Source of the DNA: Pontibacter burrus
GTDB taxonomy: Bacteria > Bacteroidota > Bacteroidia > Cytophagales > Hymenobacteraceae
Length of the DNA: 64,000 bases
Assembly: GCF_010686685.1 (NCBI RefSeq)
Contig: NZ_JAAGWD010000001.1
Location: 496,001-560,000 of the forward strand
Direction: 5' to 3'
Shown: positions 54,800 to 64,000 of the stretch, piece by piece
How positions within the stretch are numbered: the first letter of the stretch is position 1
Layout of the letters: the number at the start of each line of letters is the position of its first letter
The notes under the pieces: generated by a model
Told to the model about the DNA's origin: nothing
What the model saw: only the letters and a program-made list of their open reading frames with translations
Databases searched by the model: none
Position numbers and translations under genes: made by a program

Positions 54800-55357
54800 A
54801 TGTCAGAATTAAGAGTTGCTTCCAGATACGCGAAGTCGCTGATTGAACTGGCTGCGGAAAAAGGAATTTTGGAGCAGGTGCATGACGACATGAAACTGTT
54901 TTCAAACACCATTTCCCAGAACAGAGATTTCCAGATGCTGCTCCGTAACCCTATTGTAAAGTCAGATAAGAAAATGGCTGTACTCAATAGTGTGTTTAAA
55001 GGTAAAGTGCAGGAAATGACGCTGGCTTTCTTCACTATAGTTACACGCAAAAACCGTGAAGCTATACTGGAGTTTGTTGCAACAGAGTTTGAGAAGCAGT
55101 ACAACCTGATGAAAGGTATACAGCGCGCAAGCGTAACGTCAGCTGCACCTTTATCTCCGGCACTGCGTCAGCAACTGGGCGAAAGGCTAGCGAACGAAAC
55201 TGGTAAGACTATACAGTTAGAAGAAATGATCGATCCTAGCCTGATTGGCGGTTTTGTGCTGCGAGTAGGCGATAGACAGATCGATAGCTCCGTGAAGAAC
55301 AGCCTTCGCAAGCTTAAAAATAATTTTAAAGACAATTCCTATATTAATAAACTATAA
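54800..55357 (+). CDS. atpH: ATP synthase F1 subunit delta
   Basis: Subunit delta joins the peripheral stalk to F1. The 185-residue protein shows the family pattern: the opening [16 protein letters not shown] and the late motif [15 protein letters not shown], followed by [12 protein letters not shown], the typical OSCP C terminus. A CTATAG site occurs near 55034. The next gene, atpA, starts two bases after the stop codon, so translation is coupled. Confidence 0.95.
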   Translation: MSELRVASRYAKSLIELAAEKGILEQVHDDMKLFSNTISQNRDFQMLLRNPIVKSDKKMAVLNSVFKGKVQEMTLAFFTIVTRKNREAILEFVATEFEKQYNLMKGIQRASVTSAAPLSPALRQQLGERLANETGKTIQLEEMIDPSLIGGFVLRVGDRQIDSSVKNSLRKLKNNFKDNSYINKL

Positions 55358-55359
55358 TC

Positions 55360-56940
55360 ATGGCAGAAGTAAGACCTGACGAAGTATCAGCCATACTAAG
55401 AGAGCAGCTTTCCGGCTTCCGTTCCGAGGCAGAACTGGAAGAGGTAGGTACAGTACTGCAAGTGGGTGACGGTGTCGCTCGTATCTATGGCCTTTCCAGA
55501 GCACAATCCGGAGAGCTTTTAGAGTTTGAGAACGGACTTCAGGCGCTTGTTCTGAACCTGGAAGAAGACAACGTGGGTGCCGTATTACTAGGCGACTACA
55601 GCGAAATTAAAGAAGGAGCAACCGTTAGAAGAACAAACCGCATTGCCTCTGTTAAAGTAGGTGACGGTATCGTTGGCCGTGTAGTTAATACACTTGGTCA
55701 GCCTATAGATGGTCGTGGTCCGATTGCTGGTGACCTTTATGAGATGCCACTTGAGCGTAAAGCGCCAGGTGTTATCTTCCGTCAGCCGGTAAACGAGCCA
55801 ATGCAGACTGGTATCAAAGCGATCGACTCTATGATTCCGATCGGCCGTGGTCAGCGTGAGCTTATCATCGGTGACCGCCAGACTGGTAAATCAGCGGTAG
55901 CGATCGATACAATCCTGAACCAGCGCGAGTTCTTCGAAAAAGGACAGCCAGTGTTCTGTATCTATGTTGCCGTAGGTCAGAAAGCATCTACAGTAGCACA
56001 GGTAGTTAAATCCCTGACTGAGGGTGGTGCAATGGATTATACAGTAGTAGTTTCGGCTTCTGCTTCTGATCCGGCTCCAATGCAGTTCTTTGCTCCGTTT
56101 ACAGGTGCTGCTATAGGTGAGTTCTTCCGCGATACAGGCCGTCCGGCGCTGGTTGTTTATGATGACCTTTCTAAGCAGGCAGTAGCATACCGCGAAGTAT
56201 CTCTGCTTCTTCGTCGTCCACCAGGACGTGAGGCTTACCCAGGTGACGTATTCTATCTGCACTCTCGCTTATTAGAGCGTGCTGCAAAAGTTAACGCATC
56301 TGATGAGATTGCACGTAACATGAACGACTTACCAGAGTCTATCCGTCACATGGTAAAAGGTGGTGGTTCTTTAACTGCCCTTCCAATCATCGAGACACAG
56401 GCTGGTGACGTTTCTGCTTATATCCCAACAAACGTTATTTCTATTACAGACGGTCAGATCTTCCTTGAGACGAACCTTTTCAACTCAGGTATCCGTCCGG
56501 CGATTAACGTAGGTATTTCAGTATCACGCGTAGGTGGTTCTGCTCAGATCAAGTCAATGAAAAAAGTGGCTGGTACACTGAAGCTGGATCAGGCACAGTT
56601 CCGTGAGCTGGAAGCATTTGCTAAATTCGGTTCTGACCTGGATGCTGCAACCAAGCTTACAATTGAGCGTGGTCGTCGTAACCTGGAAATCCTGAAGCAG
56701 CCACAGTTCTCTCCGGTATCGGTAGAAGAGCAGGTAGCGATCATTTATGCTGCTACAAATGGTCTGCTGGATGATGTTCCGGTATCAGAAGTAAGAACGT
56801 TTGAGAAAGATTACCTACGCACAATGCGCGCTCAGCACGCTGATGTACTGAACGCCCTGCTGGCAGGTAAACTGGATGACTCAACAACAGGCGTAATGCG
56901 CCAGGTAGCGAAAGAGCTATCAGCTAAATACAAGAAGTAA
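55360..56940 (+). CDS. atpA: ATP synthase F1 subunit alpha
   Basis: Subunit alpha forms the non-catalytic sites of the F1 hexamer. The 526-residue protein has the Walker A motif GDRQTGKSA near 169-177, the family loop [21 protein letters not shown] near 287-307, and the [16 protein letters not shown] segment (~382-397) that includes the alpha-type arginine. The reading frame is complete. The atpG gene follows after 71 bases, and that gap holds a hairpin. Codon use looks optimised, as in a highly expressed gene: CTATAG palindromes are rare (two seen). Confidence 0.98.
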   Translation: MAEVRPDEVSAILREQLSGFRSEAELEEVGTVLQVGDGVARIYGLSRAQSGELLEFENGLQALVLNLEEDNVGAVLLGDYSEIKEGATVRRTNRIASVKVGDGIVGRVVNTLGQPIDGRGPIAGDLYEMPLERKAPGVIFRQPVNEPMQTGIKAIDSMIPIGRGQRELIIGDRQTGKSAVAIDTILNQREFFEKGQPVFCIYVAVGQKASTVAQVVKSLTEGGAMDYTVVVSASASDPAPMQFFAPFTGAAIGEFFRDTGRPALVVYDDLSKQAVAYREVSLLLRRPPGREAYPGDVFYLHSRLLERAAKVNASDEIARNMNDLPESIRHMVKGGGSLTALPIIETQAGDVSAYIPTNVISITDGQIFLETNLFNSGIRPAINVGISVSRVGGSAQIKSMKKVAGTLKLDQAQFRELEAFAKFGSDLDAATKLTIERGRRNLEILKQPQFSPVSVEEQVAIIYAATNGLLDDVPVSEVRTFEKDYLRTMRAQHADVLNALLAGKLDDSTTGVMRQVAKELSAKYKK

Positions 56941-56957
56941 TATTCAAGTTATGTGTT

Positions 56958-56987
56958 AAAGGTTAAGGGGTACAACCCTTAACCTTT
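56958..56987 (+). promoter_or_regulatory. Intercistronic hairpin between atpA and atpG
   Basis: AAAGGTTAAGGG (56958-56969) pairs with CCCTTAACCTTT (56976-56987); no T run follows. It may stabilise the atpA message or act as a weak terminator. Confidence 0.5.
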
Positions 56988-57011
56988 AGCTTTGCTCATA
57001 ACAACAACTAT

Positions 57012-57902
57012 ATGGCAAGTTTAAAAGAGGTTAGAAGCCGTATTACATCGGTATCGTCTACACAGCAGATTACAAAAGCCATGAAAATGGTGGCGGCTGC
57101 TAAGCTGAGACGTGCACAGGATAACATCCTGCGTATGCGTCCGTATGCACAGCGCCTGAGCGGCATTCTTGCCAATCTGTCTTCGCTTACCGAAGGTTCT
57201 GTAACGAATGTTTACTCTCAGAAGCGTGAGCCAAACAGAGTATTGATCATTGCTGTAACATCAGACCGTGGTCTTGCAGGAGCTTTTAACTCAAACATCA
57301 TCAAAGCTGCCAGCACGTTAGCTACGACCAAATACCGTAGCCAAATGGATGCCGGAAACGTTACTTTCCTGACGATAGGCAGAAAAGGCTTTGAGGCATT
57401 CTCTAAGAGAGGTTATAAAGTAATCGGCAACTATACTGGTGTATTTGCTAATCTGTCTTTTGATTCAGTTCGTGGTGCTGCAGAGCATGCCATGGATGGT
57501 TTCGTAAAAGGCGAATTTGATCAGGTAGAGCTGGTTTATAACGAATTTAAAAACGTTGCAACCCAGATTGTACGCACCGAGCAGTTACTGCCAATTGAAG
57601 AACAGCTGGTTGATGACAGCAGAGCTGCAACTTTGGTAGCAGATTACACTTTTGAGCCTTCTAAAGAAGAGATCATTCAGGAGCTTATACCAAAATCGCT
57701 GAAAATTCAGGTGTATAAAGCTGTGCTGGAGTCGAACGCATCGGAGCACGGAGCCCGAATGACGGCCATGGATAAGGCAACTGAAAACGCAGGCGAACTG
57801 TTGAAGGAGCTGAAGCTGACTTACAACAGGACGCGCCAGGCAGCAATCACGAAGGAGATTCTCGAGATCGTGGGTGGTGCCGAGGCCCTTGCTTCGAAAT
57901 AA
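57012..57902 (+). CDS. atpG: ATP synthase F1 subunit gamma
   Basis: Subunit gamma is the central rotor shaft. The 296-residue protein has the two conserved terminal helices: STQQITKAMKMVAAAKLRRA (~16-35) and NRTRQAAITKEILEIVGGAEA (at the C terminus, split here as a family match). The middle domain includes TSDRGLAGAFNSN. It ends the cluster at a terminator. The beta (atpD) and epsilon (atpC) genes do not follow; in Bacteroidota they are commonly elsewhere. Confidence 0.97.
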   Translation: MASLKEVRSRITSVSSTQQITKAMKMVAAAKLRRAQDNILRMRPYAQRLSGILANLSSLTEGSVTNVYSQKREPNRVLIIAVTSDRGLAGAFNSNIIKAASTLATTKYRSQMDAGNVTFLTIGRKGFEAFSKRGYKVIGNYTGVFANLSFDSVRGAAEHAMDGFVKGEFDQVELVYNEFKNVATQIVRTEQLLPIEEQLVDDSRAATLVADYTFEPSKEEIIQELIPKSLKIQVYKAVLESNASEHGARMTAMDKATENAGELLKELKLTYNRTRQAAITKEILEIVGGAEALASK

Positions 57903-57925
57903 AGAAGAAAGAAACTATAAAGCAG

Positions 57926-57958
57926 CGCCCATCTCTGAAAGGTGGGCGTTTCTGTTTT
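57926..57958 (+). terminator. Terminator of the atp operon
   Basis: CGCCCATCT (57926-57934) pairs with AGGTGGGCG (57940-57948) with one G-U pair, followed by TTTCTGTTTT. Confidence 0.82.
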
Positions 57959-58068
57959 ATGGAGGTACTATGGTTGTTGCCAAATTGTTAAAAGATAATC
58001 TTTAGCAAAGAATTGTACTGACTACCCAGAAGTGTGTTGTAACTTTAATGCACACACTAAAAGTAAAA

Positions 58069-59727
58069 ATGAGAACTATAGCTATTAAACTACTCCTGGT
58101 TCTGGTGCCGCTTTTAACAGCCTGTGCAACCAAAACAGGATCAATCAGTCAGGAACAAAAGGGAACAACTATAGACCGGCCAAAACTGGTAGTGGGTATA
58201 GTTGTAGACCAGATGCGCTATGATTTTTTATTCCGTTACTGGGATCAGTATGGCGAGAACGGTTTTAAGAAATTGGTGCGCAATGGGTTTAATTTCCAGA
58301 ATGCAAATTATAGTTATGTACCTACCTATACTGCGCCGGGCCATGCCAATATCTATACAGGCAGTGTACCATCGGTGAATGGTATTATAGCCAATAGCTG
58401 GTACGACCGTGAGGCAGGTAGATCAATGTACTGTGTGGAAGACAAATCAGTAAAGACAGTAGGAAGCACTTCCAAAGCAGGCCTAATGTCACCCAGAAAC
58501 CTGTTGTCAACAACTATAACAGATCAGTTACGACTTGCTACAAACAAAAAAGCAAAAGTTATAGCTGTAGCCTTGAAAGACAGAGGAGCAGTATTGCCGG
58601 GCGGCTACATGGCGAATGGCGCTTACTGGTTCGATTCTGAATCAGGCAACTTTATTACCAGTTCGTTTTACGAGCAAACGCTGCCAGACTGGGTAAATGC
58701 GTTCAATGGGCAGAAACTGGCAGATAAGTACCTGAGCCAAACCTGGAACACGTTGCTGCCGATTGCACAATACACAAACAGCACAGCAGATAACATGCCT
58801 TACGAAGAAGGGCTGCCAGGTAAAGCGGAACCCGTTTTTCCTTATGATCTGCCTGCTCTGAAAGGTAAAGATTATGACCTGATCAGAACAACACCGTTTG
58901 GTAACACACTAACCAAAGACTTTGCATTGCAGGCGCTGAAGTCTGAAAAACTGGGAAAAGGCGAATCAACGGATTTCCTGGCAATCAGCTTCTCTTCGAC
59001 AGACTATATCGGACACGATTTCGGGCCTAATTCTATTGAGGTAGAAGATACATACATCAGGTTAGACAGAGAAATAGCAGAACTGCTGAATGAATTTGAG
59101 AAACAGGTAGGGAAAGAAAATCTGTTGGTGTTCTTAACAGCAGACCACGGAATTGCTAACGTGCCGGCATACATGATTGCTGAACGTGCATCAGCCGGGG
59201 CAATTGCTTACTCTACTATAGGCGATTCTGTAAAGACATTTATGGCGCGTACCTACGGAACAGGCAAATGGATGGACCGTTATACGAACCAGCAGGTATA
59301 CCTGAACCGTAAGCTCATAGCTGAAAAGAAACTGAACCTGGCAGAGGTGCAGCAGAATGTAGCTAACTATTTAGCAACGCTGGAGGGTGTAGCGCTAACT
59401 ATAACGGCGGATTGCTTGGAGAAAACAAGCTGGAGCCACGGACAGATGCGCTTGGTAGAGAATGGCTACAACGCCCGCAGATCTGGTGACGTGATTGTGC
59501 AACTGGAACCTAACTGGCAGAAACACGGACCTAAAGGCACGGCACATGGTTCTTATTCCACCCACGACACACACGTACCTATGTTGTGGTATGGCTGGAA
59601 AGTGAAGCCTGGGGAAAGCGCTACTGCTGTAGAAATATCAGACATAGCACCAACTATAGCTACCTGGCTTTATATACAGGAACCAAGCGGAAGCGTGGGA
59701 AAAGCATTACAAGAATACATGAAATAA
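58069..59727 (+). CDS. pafA: PafA-like alkaline phosphatase / phosphodiesterase superfamily lipoprotein
   Basis: PafA enzymes are phosphate-insensitive alkaline phosphatases of Bacteroidota that release phosphate from organic esters in the periplasm. The signal has lipobox TAC. The core matches PafA: metal Asp in [11 protein letters not shown], nucleophile Thr in [14 protein letters not shown], Asn in GIIANSWYD, Lys and Arg in [12 protein letters not shown], metal ligands in [10 protein letters not shown] and TADHG, and a late His in [12 protein letters not shown]. All active-site groups appear present. At 552 residues the length is normal. I start at ATG 58069, with an A-rich leader; ATG 58048 would add seven residues and abuts a TAACTTTA -7-like box. 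Confidence 0.9.
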   Translation: MRTIAIKLLLVLVPLLTACATKTGSISQEQKGTTIDRPKLVVGIVVDQMRYDFLFRYWDQYGENGFKKLVRNGFNFQNANYSYVPTYTAPGHANIYTGSVPSVNGIIANSWYDREAGRSMYCVEDKSVKTVGSTSKAGLMSPRNLLSTTITDQLRLATNKKAKVIAVALKDRGAVLPGGYMANGAYWFDSESGNFITSSFYEQTLPDWVNAFNGQKLADKYLSQTWNTLLPIAQYTNSTADNMPYEEGLPGKAEPVFPYDLPALKGKDYDLIRTTPFGNTLTKDFALQALKSEKLGKGESTDFLAISFSSTDYIGHDFGPNSIEVEDTYIRLDREIAELLNEFEKQVGKENLLVFLTADHGIANVPAYMIAERASAGAIAYSTIGDSVKTFMARTYGTGKWMDRYTNQQVYLNRKLIAEKKLNLAEVQQNVANYLATLEGVALTITADCLEKTSWSHGQMRLVENGYNARRSGDVIVQLEPNWQKHGPKGTAHGSYSTHDTHVPMLWYGWKVKPGESATAVEISDIAPTIATWLYIQEPSGSVGKALQEYMK

Positions 59728-59768
59728 AAAGTACCGCAAGATGTGCGGGAAGTTTAATTAAGAGTTTT

Positions 59769-60335
59769 ATGAATAATTTAGACAAAAACAACCCATGGCA
59801 TAGCGTAAGCTACGGAGAAGAAGCGCCGGGTGTAGTAACAGCCATAATTGAGATACCTAAAGGCTCAAAAGCAAAATATGAGCTGGACAAGGAAAGCGGC
59901 ATGCTGAAGCTGGATCGTGTTCTTTTCTCATCTATCCATTACCCGGCCAACTATGGCTTTATCCCGAAAACATATTGCGACGATAAAGACCCGCTGGATA
60001 TACTGGTTATTTGCTCAGTAGATGTACAGCCGATGTGCCTGATCGATGCGAAAGTAATTGGTGTAATGCAGATGATCGACAACAACGAAGAAGATGATAA
60101 GATCATTGCTGTTGCCAACAATGATATGTCGGTGCGTCACATTAATGATATTTCAGAACTGCCTCCGCATACCCTGCTGGAAGTGCGTCGTTTCTTCGAA
60201 GACTATAAGAAGTTGGAAATGAAAGAAGTGATTGTTGAGCAATTCCTTGGTCGCGAGGCTGCTTATAAGATCATCCAGGAGAGCATCGAGCTATATAATG
60301 CTACTTTCACTGAAGAGAAGCAGAACGCACTATAA
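59769..60335 (+). CDS. ppa: Inorganic pyrophosphatase, family I
   Basis: This enzyme hydrolyses pyrophosphate to phosphate, pulling biosynthetic reactions forward. The 188-residue protein has the family I signature with Asp ligands: [10 protein letters not shown] (~77-86), plus [14 protein letters not shown] ahead of it and the [13 protein letters not shown] segment. The start is ATG 59769; a longer frame reaches back into the PafA gene but the extension does not look coding. It follows PafA after 41 bases and might share its transcript. A terminator follows. Confidence 0.96.
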   Translation: MNNLDKNNPWHSVSYGEEAPGVVTAIIEIPKGSKAKYELDKESGMLKLDRVLFSSIHYPANYGFIPKTYCDDKDPLDILVICSVDVQPMCLIDAKVIGVMQMIDNNEEDDKIIAVANNDMSVRHINDISELPPHTLLEVRRFFEDYKKLEMKEVIVEQFLGREAAYKIIQESIELYNATFTEEKQNAL

Positions 60336-60356
60336 TACCCATTATTTACTTGTTTT

Positions 60357-60394
60357 AGCCTGGCGTGGGATATCCTGTGTCAGGCTTTTTGTTT
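60357..60394 (+). terminator. Terminator of ppa
   Basis: AGCCTGGC (60357-60364) pairs with GTCAGGCT (60379-60386) with one G-U pair and is followed by TTTTTGTTT. Confidence 0.75.
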
Positions 60395-60447
60395 ATAGCC
60401 GTATGATGGTTTGATAAGCAGGCTATAGTTGCGAACTTGCAGGATTG

Positions 60448-61350
60448 ATGAAGAAAAGCCATACACTTACAAAAAAGAAACAGGTAAATGCGGGCATGTT
60501 CCGGCAACTGCTCAACTATCTGCTGTATAGTAGTGTGTTCATTTCGGTATGTGCCTTTTCCCTAACTATAGAAACATACCTGCTGGCAGAACTCCCTGTT
60601 TCCCTTCCGATGGCGGTGTTCGTGTTTCTAGCTACGCTTTTTACCTATAACCTGAGCAGCATACAGAGAGTGTTGTTGCACCGAAACGCTGAACCCGAAC
60701 GAAACCAGCAGCAGGATTCGTGGTGGCACCGGCACCGGGTTGGTATGGCTATAGTTGGTACAGGAAGCCTGGGGATGGCAACTATAGTTTATTTCTATTT
60801 CGGGCTGCGGCTTAATTTCTGGTTTTTACTGCACCTGGCCATTATTTCGATTGGCTATACAATTCCTATAGTTTACAGGCGAAAGGATGCCAAACCGTTA
60901 CGGCGAGTGCCGCTGCTAAAGGTATTCCTGATAGCCTATGTCTGGGCTGTAGTTACGGGACTTTTTCCGTTGATAGATGCCGGAATATTCGTGCTGGAGC
61001 CGCAGGCCTTGCAATTGTTTCTACGCCGTTTCCTGTTTATACTTGCCTTGGCACTTCTGTTTGATATTCGGGACTATACATACGACCGCCAAACCAATAC
61101 CCTTACTGTACCCGGCCTGATCGGTGTAAACTATACCAAGCTCCTCTCGGTAGTTTTATTGCTGGTGTATGCGCTTATAGTGGTGCAGTCGGAGAGCGGG
61201 GGAACTATGCTGGCTTTACTGGTAAGTGCCCTGATAGCAGGCCTGGTAGTGCTGTTCTCGTCAGAGTTCAGGCCTCGGGTTTACTTTTTACTACTGGCAG
61301 ACGGAGCCATGCTGCTGCATGCGGTGCTGGTATTTCTGGCAAGCTCCTAA
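60448..61350 (+). CDS. UbiA-like prenyltransferase family membrane protein
   Basis: The 300-residue protein has about eight transmembrane helices. The second aspartate motif of UbiA prenyltransferases is visible as DIRDYTYDRQTN near 212-223, matching the D-x-x-D-x-x-x-D pattern. The first (NDxxDxxxD) is not: the corresponding region reads TYNLSSIQR near 70-78. Either the enzyme is a divergent member or it has lost prenyl transfer. No partner quinone gene is adjacent. The start is ATG 60448 (TTG 60445 just before it is not needed). Its last codon overlaps the end of the convergent nnr gene by four bases. CTATAG sites lie near 60565, 60749, 60781 and 60868. Confidence 0.72.
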   Translation: MKKSHTLTKKKQVNAGMFRQLLNYLLYSSVFISVCAFSLTIETYLLAELPVSLPMAVFVFLATLFTYNLSSIQRVLLHRNAEPERNQQQDSWWHRHRVGMAIVGTGSLGMATIVYFYFGLRLNFWFLLHLAIISIGYTIPIVYRRKDAKPLRRVPLLKVFLIAYVWAVVTGLFPLIDAGIFVLEPQALQLFLRRFLFILALALLFDIRDYTYDRQTNTLTVPGLIGVNYTKLLSVVLLLVYALIVVQSESGGTMLALLVSALIAGLVVLFSSEFRPRVYFLLLADGAMLLHAVLVFLASS

Positions 61351-62858
61351 CCGCTGGCAAGTGTCAGGAAAGCCTGCGGCAGATGATCAACCAGGTCAGA
61401 AGCTACCAACCCGATCTCCCCGACTTTTTGCGCTGCTAAGTCCCCGGCCAGGCCATGCACATAAACCCCCAGCAAACAGGCTTCTTCTAAACTATAGTTT
61501 TGTGCTACCAAGGCTGTTATCACGCCGGTCAGCACATCGCCGGTGCCGCCTGTAGCCATGCCGGCATTGCCTGTGGTGTTAAAATAAATCCTACCCTCCG
61601 GCGTGCCGATAGCCGTGTGTGAGCCTTTCAAGCAAACATAACAACTATACTCCTTGCAGAATTCTTTCAGGTGTTCCAGCCGGTCGTAGTCGTTTTTTGT
61701 CTTGCCAACCAACCTTTCAAACTCTTTGGGATGAGGCGTAAAGATGATCCTGTTTCTGGGTAATTGCGCTTTCAGGCGGTCACTGCCGGCAATGATGTTG
61801 ATGGCATCGGCATCTATAACAAGCGGTAACGACGTAGTAGCTAACAACTGACCCAGCGCGGTTTTTGTGTCCTTATCTTTGCCTATACCTGGACCTATAC
61901 CAACCACGTTATAGTTTTCCATTTTATCTGGCAGCTCGGAAATGTGCTTTCGATGCTTATCGGCTAATGTCATAGCTTCGGGTACTGCCGTCTGCAGTAT
62001 GGTGTACCCGGCCGTTGGCGCATGAACAGTGAGTAACCCAACACCGCTTCGCAAGCAGGCACGTGCTGCCAGCACAGCTGCCCCCATTTTGCCAAACCCA
62101 CCACTCAAGAGCAAAGCATGACCATACAACCCTTTATGTGAAAATTTACGACGTGGTTTTAGTAATGATCTTACATCTGATGCGAGGGTATACCTATAGT
62201 TGGTTTGCGCCTGCGCTATAAAAGTTGTACTCAAGCCGATAGGTACCACATGCCACTCGCCCACAAACTGCTCGTGCTGCGGCAGGAAAAAGGCCAGTTT
62301 AGGCAGTTCAAAGCTAATGGTATAGTTTGCTTTAATGATGGTACTTTCTTCCGGTGTCTGGCTGTCGGTGTAAAGTCCGGATGGCATGTCAATGCTTGTA
62401 ATGCAGGCACCGCTCTCATTCAGATAGTGGATTACATCTGTAAAAAGTCCGGTAACAGGGCGGTTCAGGCCAGTTCCGAAGAGAGCATCAATTATACACA
62501 TATTGCTGTGCAGTTGCGGCAGGTCAGCAGTAGAAACTATGGTTTGCCGCTGAACAGATGATGGCAACCGCTGCAGGTTTACTTTATAGTCAGGAGATGC
62601 TTTTTCGGGGTCGCCAACTATAAACACTTTTACTGCATATTGCCGCTGAGAAAGTAGCCGGGCCACAGCCAGCCCATCGCCGCCATTGTTCCCAGGGCCG
62701 CAGAAAATAAAGAAAGACTCCTGTGGAGTAAACTTGTTCTCAAAACAGGCTGTAAAAGCACGTGCAGCCCGCTCCATCAACTCCAGCGAATCGATATCCT
62801 CAAATTGTAAAGTAGCGGCATCAGCTTCTCGTGTCTGGGTAGCGGAGAGTATTTTCAT
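61347..62858 (-). CDS. nnr: Bifunctional NAD(P)HX epimerase / ADP-dependent dehydratase
   Basis: This enzyme repairs damaged, hydrated NAD(P)H. The 503-residue protein has the N-terminal YjeF/epimerase domain (PGNNGGDGLAVARLL near 55-69, GTGLNRPVTG near 128) and the C-terminal ribokinase-like dehydratase domain (GGFGKMGAAVLAARACLRSG near 252, ATGGTGDVLTGVITALVAQ near 433-451). Both halves look complete. The start is ATG 62858; the frame before it runs to a TTG. The 3' end overlaps the convergent UbiA-like gene by four bases. The upstream region is the third copy of the dispersed repeat. Confidence 0.95.
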   Translation of the reverse strand: MKILSATQTREADAATLQFEDIDSLELMERAARAFTACFENKFTPQESFFIFCGPGNNGGDGLAVARLLSQRQYAVKVFIVGDPEKASPDYKVNLQRLPSSVQRQTIVSTADLPQLHSNMCIIDALFGTGLNRPVTGLFTDVIHYLNESGACITSIDMPSGLYTDSQTPEESTIIKANYTISFELPKLAFFLPQHEQFVGEWHVVPIGLSTTFIAQAQTNYRYTLASDVRSLLKPRRKFSHKGLYGHALLLSGGFGKMGAAVLAARACLRSGVGLLTVHAPTAGYTILQTAVPEAMTLADKHRKHISELPDKMENYNVVGIGPGIGKDKDTKTALGQLLATTSLPLVIDADAINIIAGSDRLKAQLPRNRIIFTPHPKEFERLVGKTKNDYDRLEHLKEFCKEYSCYVCLKGSHTAIGTPEGRIYFNTTGNAGMATGGTGDVLTGVITALVAQNYSLEEACLLGVYVHGLAGDLAAQKVGEIGLVASDLVDHLPQAFLTLASG

Positions 62859-62924
62859 GTGGAACGGCAATTAGGTGTGCTGCATGAATATACTATAGTT
62901 TTAGCTACCAAGTTAACAACTATA

Positions 62925-63420
62925 GTTAGTGTTGTCACTTCGAGAATAGTGAGAAACCTATCTCAAACTATAGCTAACTATAGTTACTACTTGCCACAAG
63001 CAGTTCATTCTATAGTTACCTCAAATCCTGGGAGCTTTACTGACCTATCGTTTCAATCTGGCTTTGGTGCGCTCACGGCCGCGGGGCCCCGTCTTCGAGC
63101 ATCGCGCTGCTGCCTTCTTGCTATCCTCCTGCGTCGGATTGCCTGCGGCACCGCAACAAGTCAAAGGCGCTCAACCCAAAGACTGAGATCCTTCGATAGC
63201 TCATCTATAGTTTGATTGAAATGCTATAGTTTCATCGTTTTCTCGTGGTAGTAGTTCCTTAGGCCAGGCTGCGCCTGCCTGCTCGTGGTCTGTCACTATA
63301 AAACTATAACTGAAGCTATGGCTATAGCTAAAATTCCCCTCTCGGGAGGGGCAGGGGTGGGTTAATTGCCAACTATAGAACTACAGCCCAAACTATAGCT
63401 ATGGCAGAAACTGTTCCCCT
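62925..63420 (+). repeat. Dispersed intergenic repeat, copy 3 of 3
   Basis: Same block order as copies 1 and 2: GTCACTTCGAGAATAGTGAG near 62934, GCTTTGGTGCGCTCACGGCC near 63062, AAGGCGCTCAACCCAAAGAC near 63164, a GGCAGGCTGCGCCTGCC-like hairpin near 63264 and AATTCCCCTCTCGGGAGGGG near 63332. It is closest to copy 1 in the central block and the CTGCTGCCTTCTTGCTATCC segment. An open frame that runs from 62859 to 63215 is a translation of the block, not a gene. CTATAG palindromes are dense (about ten between 62890 and 63420). Bases 63421-63588 hold ATCCTGTAAATCCTG-type short repeats (63481-63510) and no gene. Confidence 0.8.
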
Positions 63421-63588
63421 TTGAAGAGGGGAGCGGATGACTAACACCAACTATAAAGCTGTGGTTGTCAGCTATATCAAAAAACCCAATCCTGTAAATC
63501 CTGATTCGGGCAAACTGTTCTTATGAGAGGCAGGGGTGAGTTAATAAAGAGCAGGTTTCCACAAGAACCATACCCCGACTCATTTACA

Positions 63589-64000
63589 CTAAAAAGCCAG
63601 TGTAGCGGTGAGCTTGAATTTCAGGTTATCCTTGCTTTTAGGTAGTTCGTAAGCGCCGTAACGGTAAAATACACCCACACCAATTCCGGAGAATGCAGAG
63701 CTGATCACGTTATTCAGCATCAGCCCGGACTCAAAGAAGCCTTTGTTCATGGTTTTTACCTGCGGGAGGAAGGTTTCGGGTAGTGGTTCTTTCAGGTCGC
63801 CGAGGCCGATATTGGTGACCAGCACCACGTCAGGTTTAAAGAATTTTGTGCGGAGCAGGCGTTTGCCTAAGTCCTGTTGCAGGAAAAGGGCGGAATAGCG
63901 GCTGGAGAAGAACTCGTAAGGTGCCATGGTTTCGAAGCCTTCGCCGGCGTACACTTCATAATCTTCGGAGTAGCTGCCGTAGCCATTGTACAGATTTACG
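63589..64000 (-). CDS. C-terminal end of a DUF5686-type outer-membrane protein (runs off the right edge)
   Basis: The frame is open to the window edge: upstream of the internal GTG at 63954, reading continues as VNLYNGYGSYSEDYEV. The visible 136 residues are beta-barrel C-terminal sequence of the DUF5686 family, with SRYSALFLQQDLGKRLL, a segment GFFESGLMLNNVISSAFSG, GVGVFYRYGAYELP and a final strand LKFKLTATLAF ending in Phe, as expected for an outer-membrane protein. Family members have an N-terminal carboxypeptidase-like domain that lies outside this window. The function is unknown. The downstream neighbour is the dispersed repeat. Confidence 0.8.
   Translation of the reverse strand, partial: VNLYNGYGSYSEDYEVYAGEGFETMAPYEFFSSRYSALFLQQDLGKRLLRTKFFKPDVVLVTNIGLGDLKEPLPETFLPQVKTMNKGFFESGLMLNNVISSAFSGIGVGVFYRYGAYELPKSKDNLKFKLTATLAF

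Noticed and set aside
62859..63215. 118-codon open frame spanning the start of nnr and repeat copy 3
   Set aside because: It begins at the edge of the opposite-strand nnr gene and runs through repeat sequence; the ATG is incidental.

Overview
The window looks like chromosomal DNA of a Bacteroidota bacterium, most likely order Cytophagales and close to Hymenobacteraceae/Pontibacter. That placement is an inference. It rests on a type IX secretion (T9SS) locus, a T9SS-sorted protease, Bacteroidota-restricted families (DUF3667, DUF4271, DUF4286, DUF5686, a fused E1 dehydrogenase, YtxJ), and several promoter-like TAnnTTTG -7 boxes. I see no rRNA, tRNA, CRISPR array, phage or transposase.

Layout. 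1-5.5 kb: 3' part of DNA polymerase I, a dispersed repeat, then a DUF3667-dgt pair. 5.9-13.7 kb: a T9SS-exported metalloprotease, lipA, an outer-membrane-type protein, an OsmC protein, YtxJ, two small basic secreted proteins, and a fused alpha/beta 2-oxoacid dehydrogenase E1. 13.9-27 kb: an M16 peptidase, a second repeat copy, a lemA-TPM-TPM operon, a 2OG-Fe(II) oxygenase, an S9 peptidase, an acyl-ACP thioesterase, a GNAT enzyme, an MFS transporter and small proteins. 27.4-30.9 kb: a likely metal-uptake locus (lipoprotein, ZnuD-like TonB receptor, His-rich protein). 31-38.9 kb: htpG, a MORN-type lipoprotein, yraN, lipB, a WecA-type glycosyltransferase, DUF4271 and hemD. 39.1-44.8 kb: porP/sprF-gldK-gldL-gldM-gldN, the T9SS motor and core. 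44.9-51.8 kb (minus strand): sprE/porW, a PBP1A-type synthase and uvrC. 52.1-57.9 kb: an F-type ATP synthase operon from atpZ to atpG without the beta and epsilon genes. 57.9-64 kb: a PafA-like phosphatase, ppa, a UbiA-like membrane protein, nnr, a third repeat copy and the end of a DUF5686 outer-membrane protein.

Functional links. GldK/N/L/M, PorP/SprF and SprE/PorW are parts of one secretion machine, and the 719-residue metalloprotease carries a matching C-terminal sorting domain. LipA and LipB make the lipoyl cofactor that the partner E2 of the 11.7-13.7 kb E1 enzyme would need. Pyrophosphatase, PafA phosphatase and ATP synthase lie side by side.

The most unusual signal is not a gene. The palindrome CTATAG, usually extended to AACTATAGTT, occurs roughly 130 times by hand count in 64 kb, inside genes and between them, on the order of eight times what chance would give. 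It is almost absent from gldL-gldM-gldN and rare in the ATP synthase operon. Three same-orientation copies of a ~500-600 bp intergenic repeat are dense in it. I recognise no described system that explains it; it resembles in behaviour the HIP1 palindrome of cyanobacteria.
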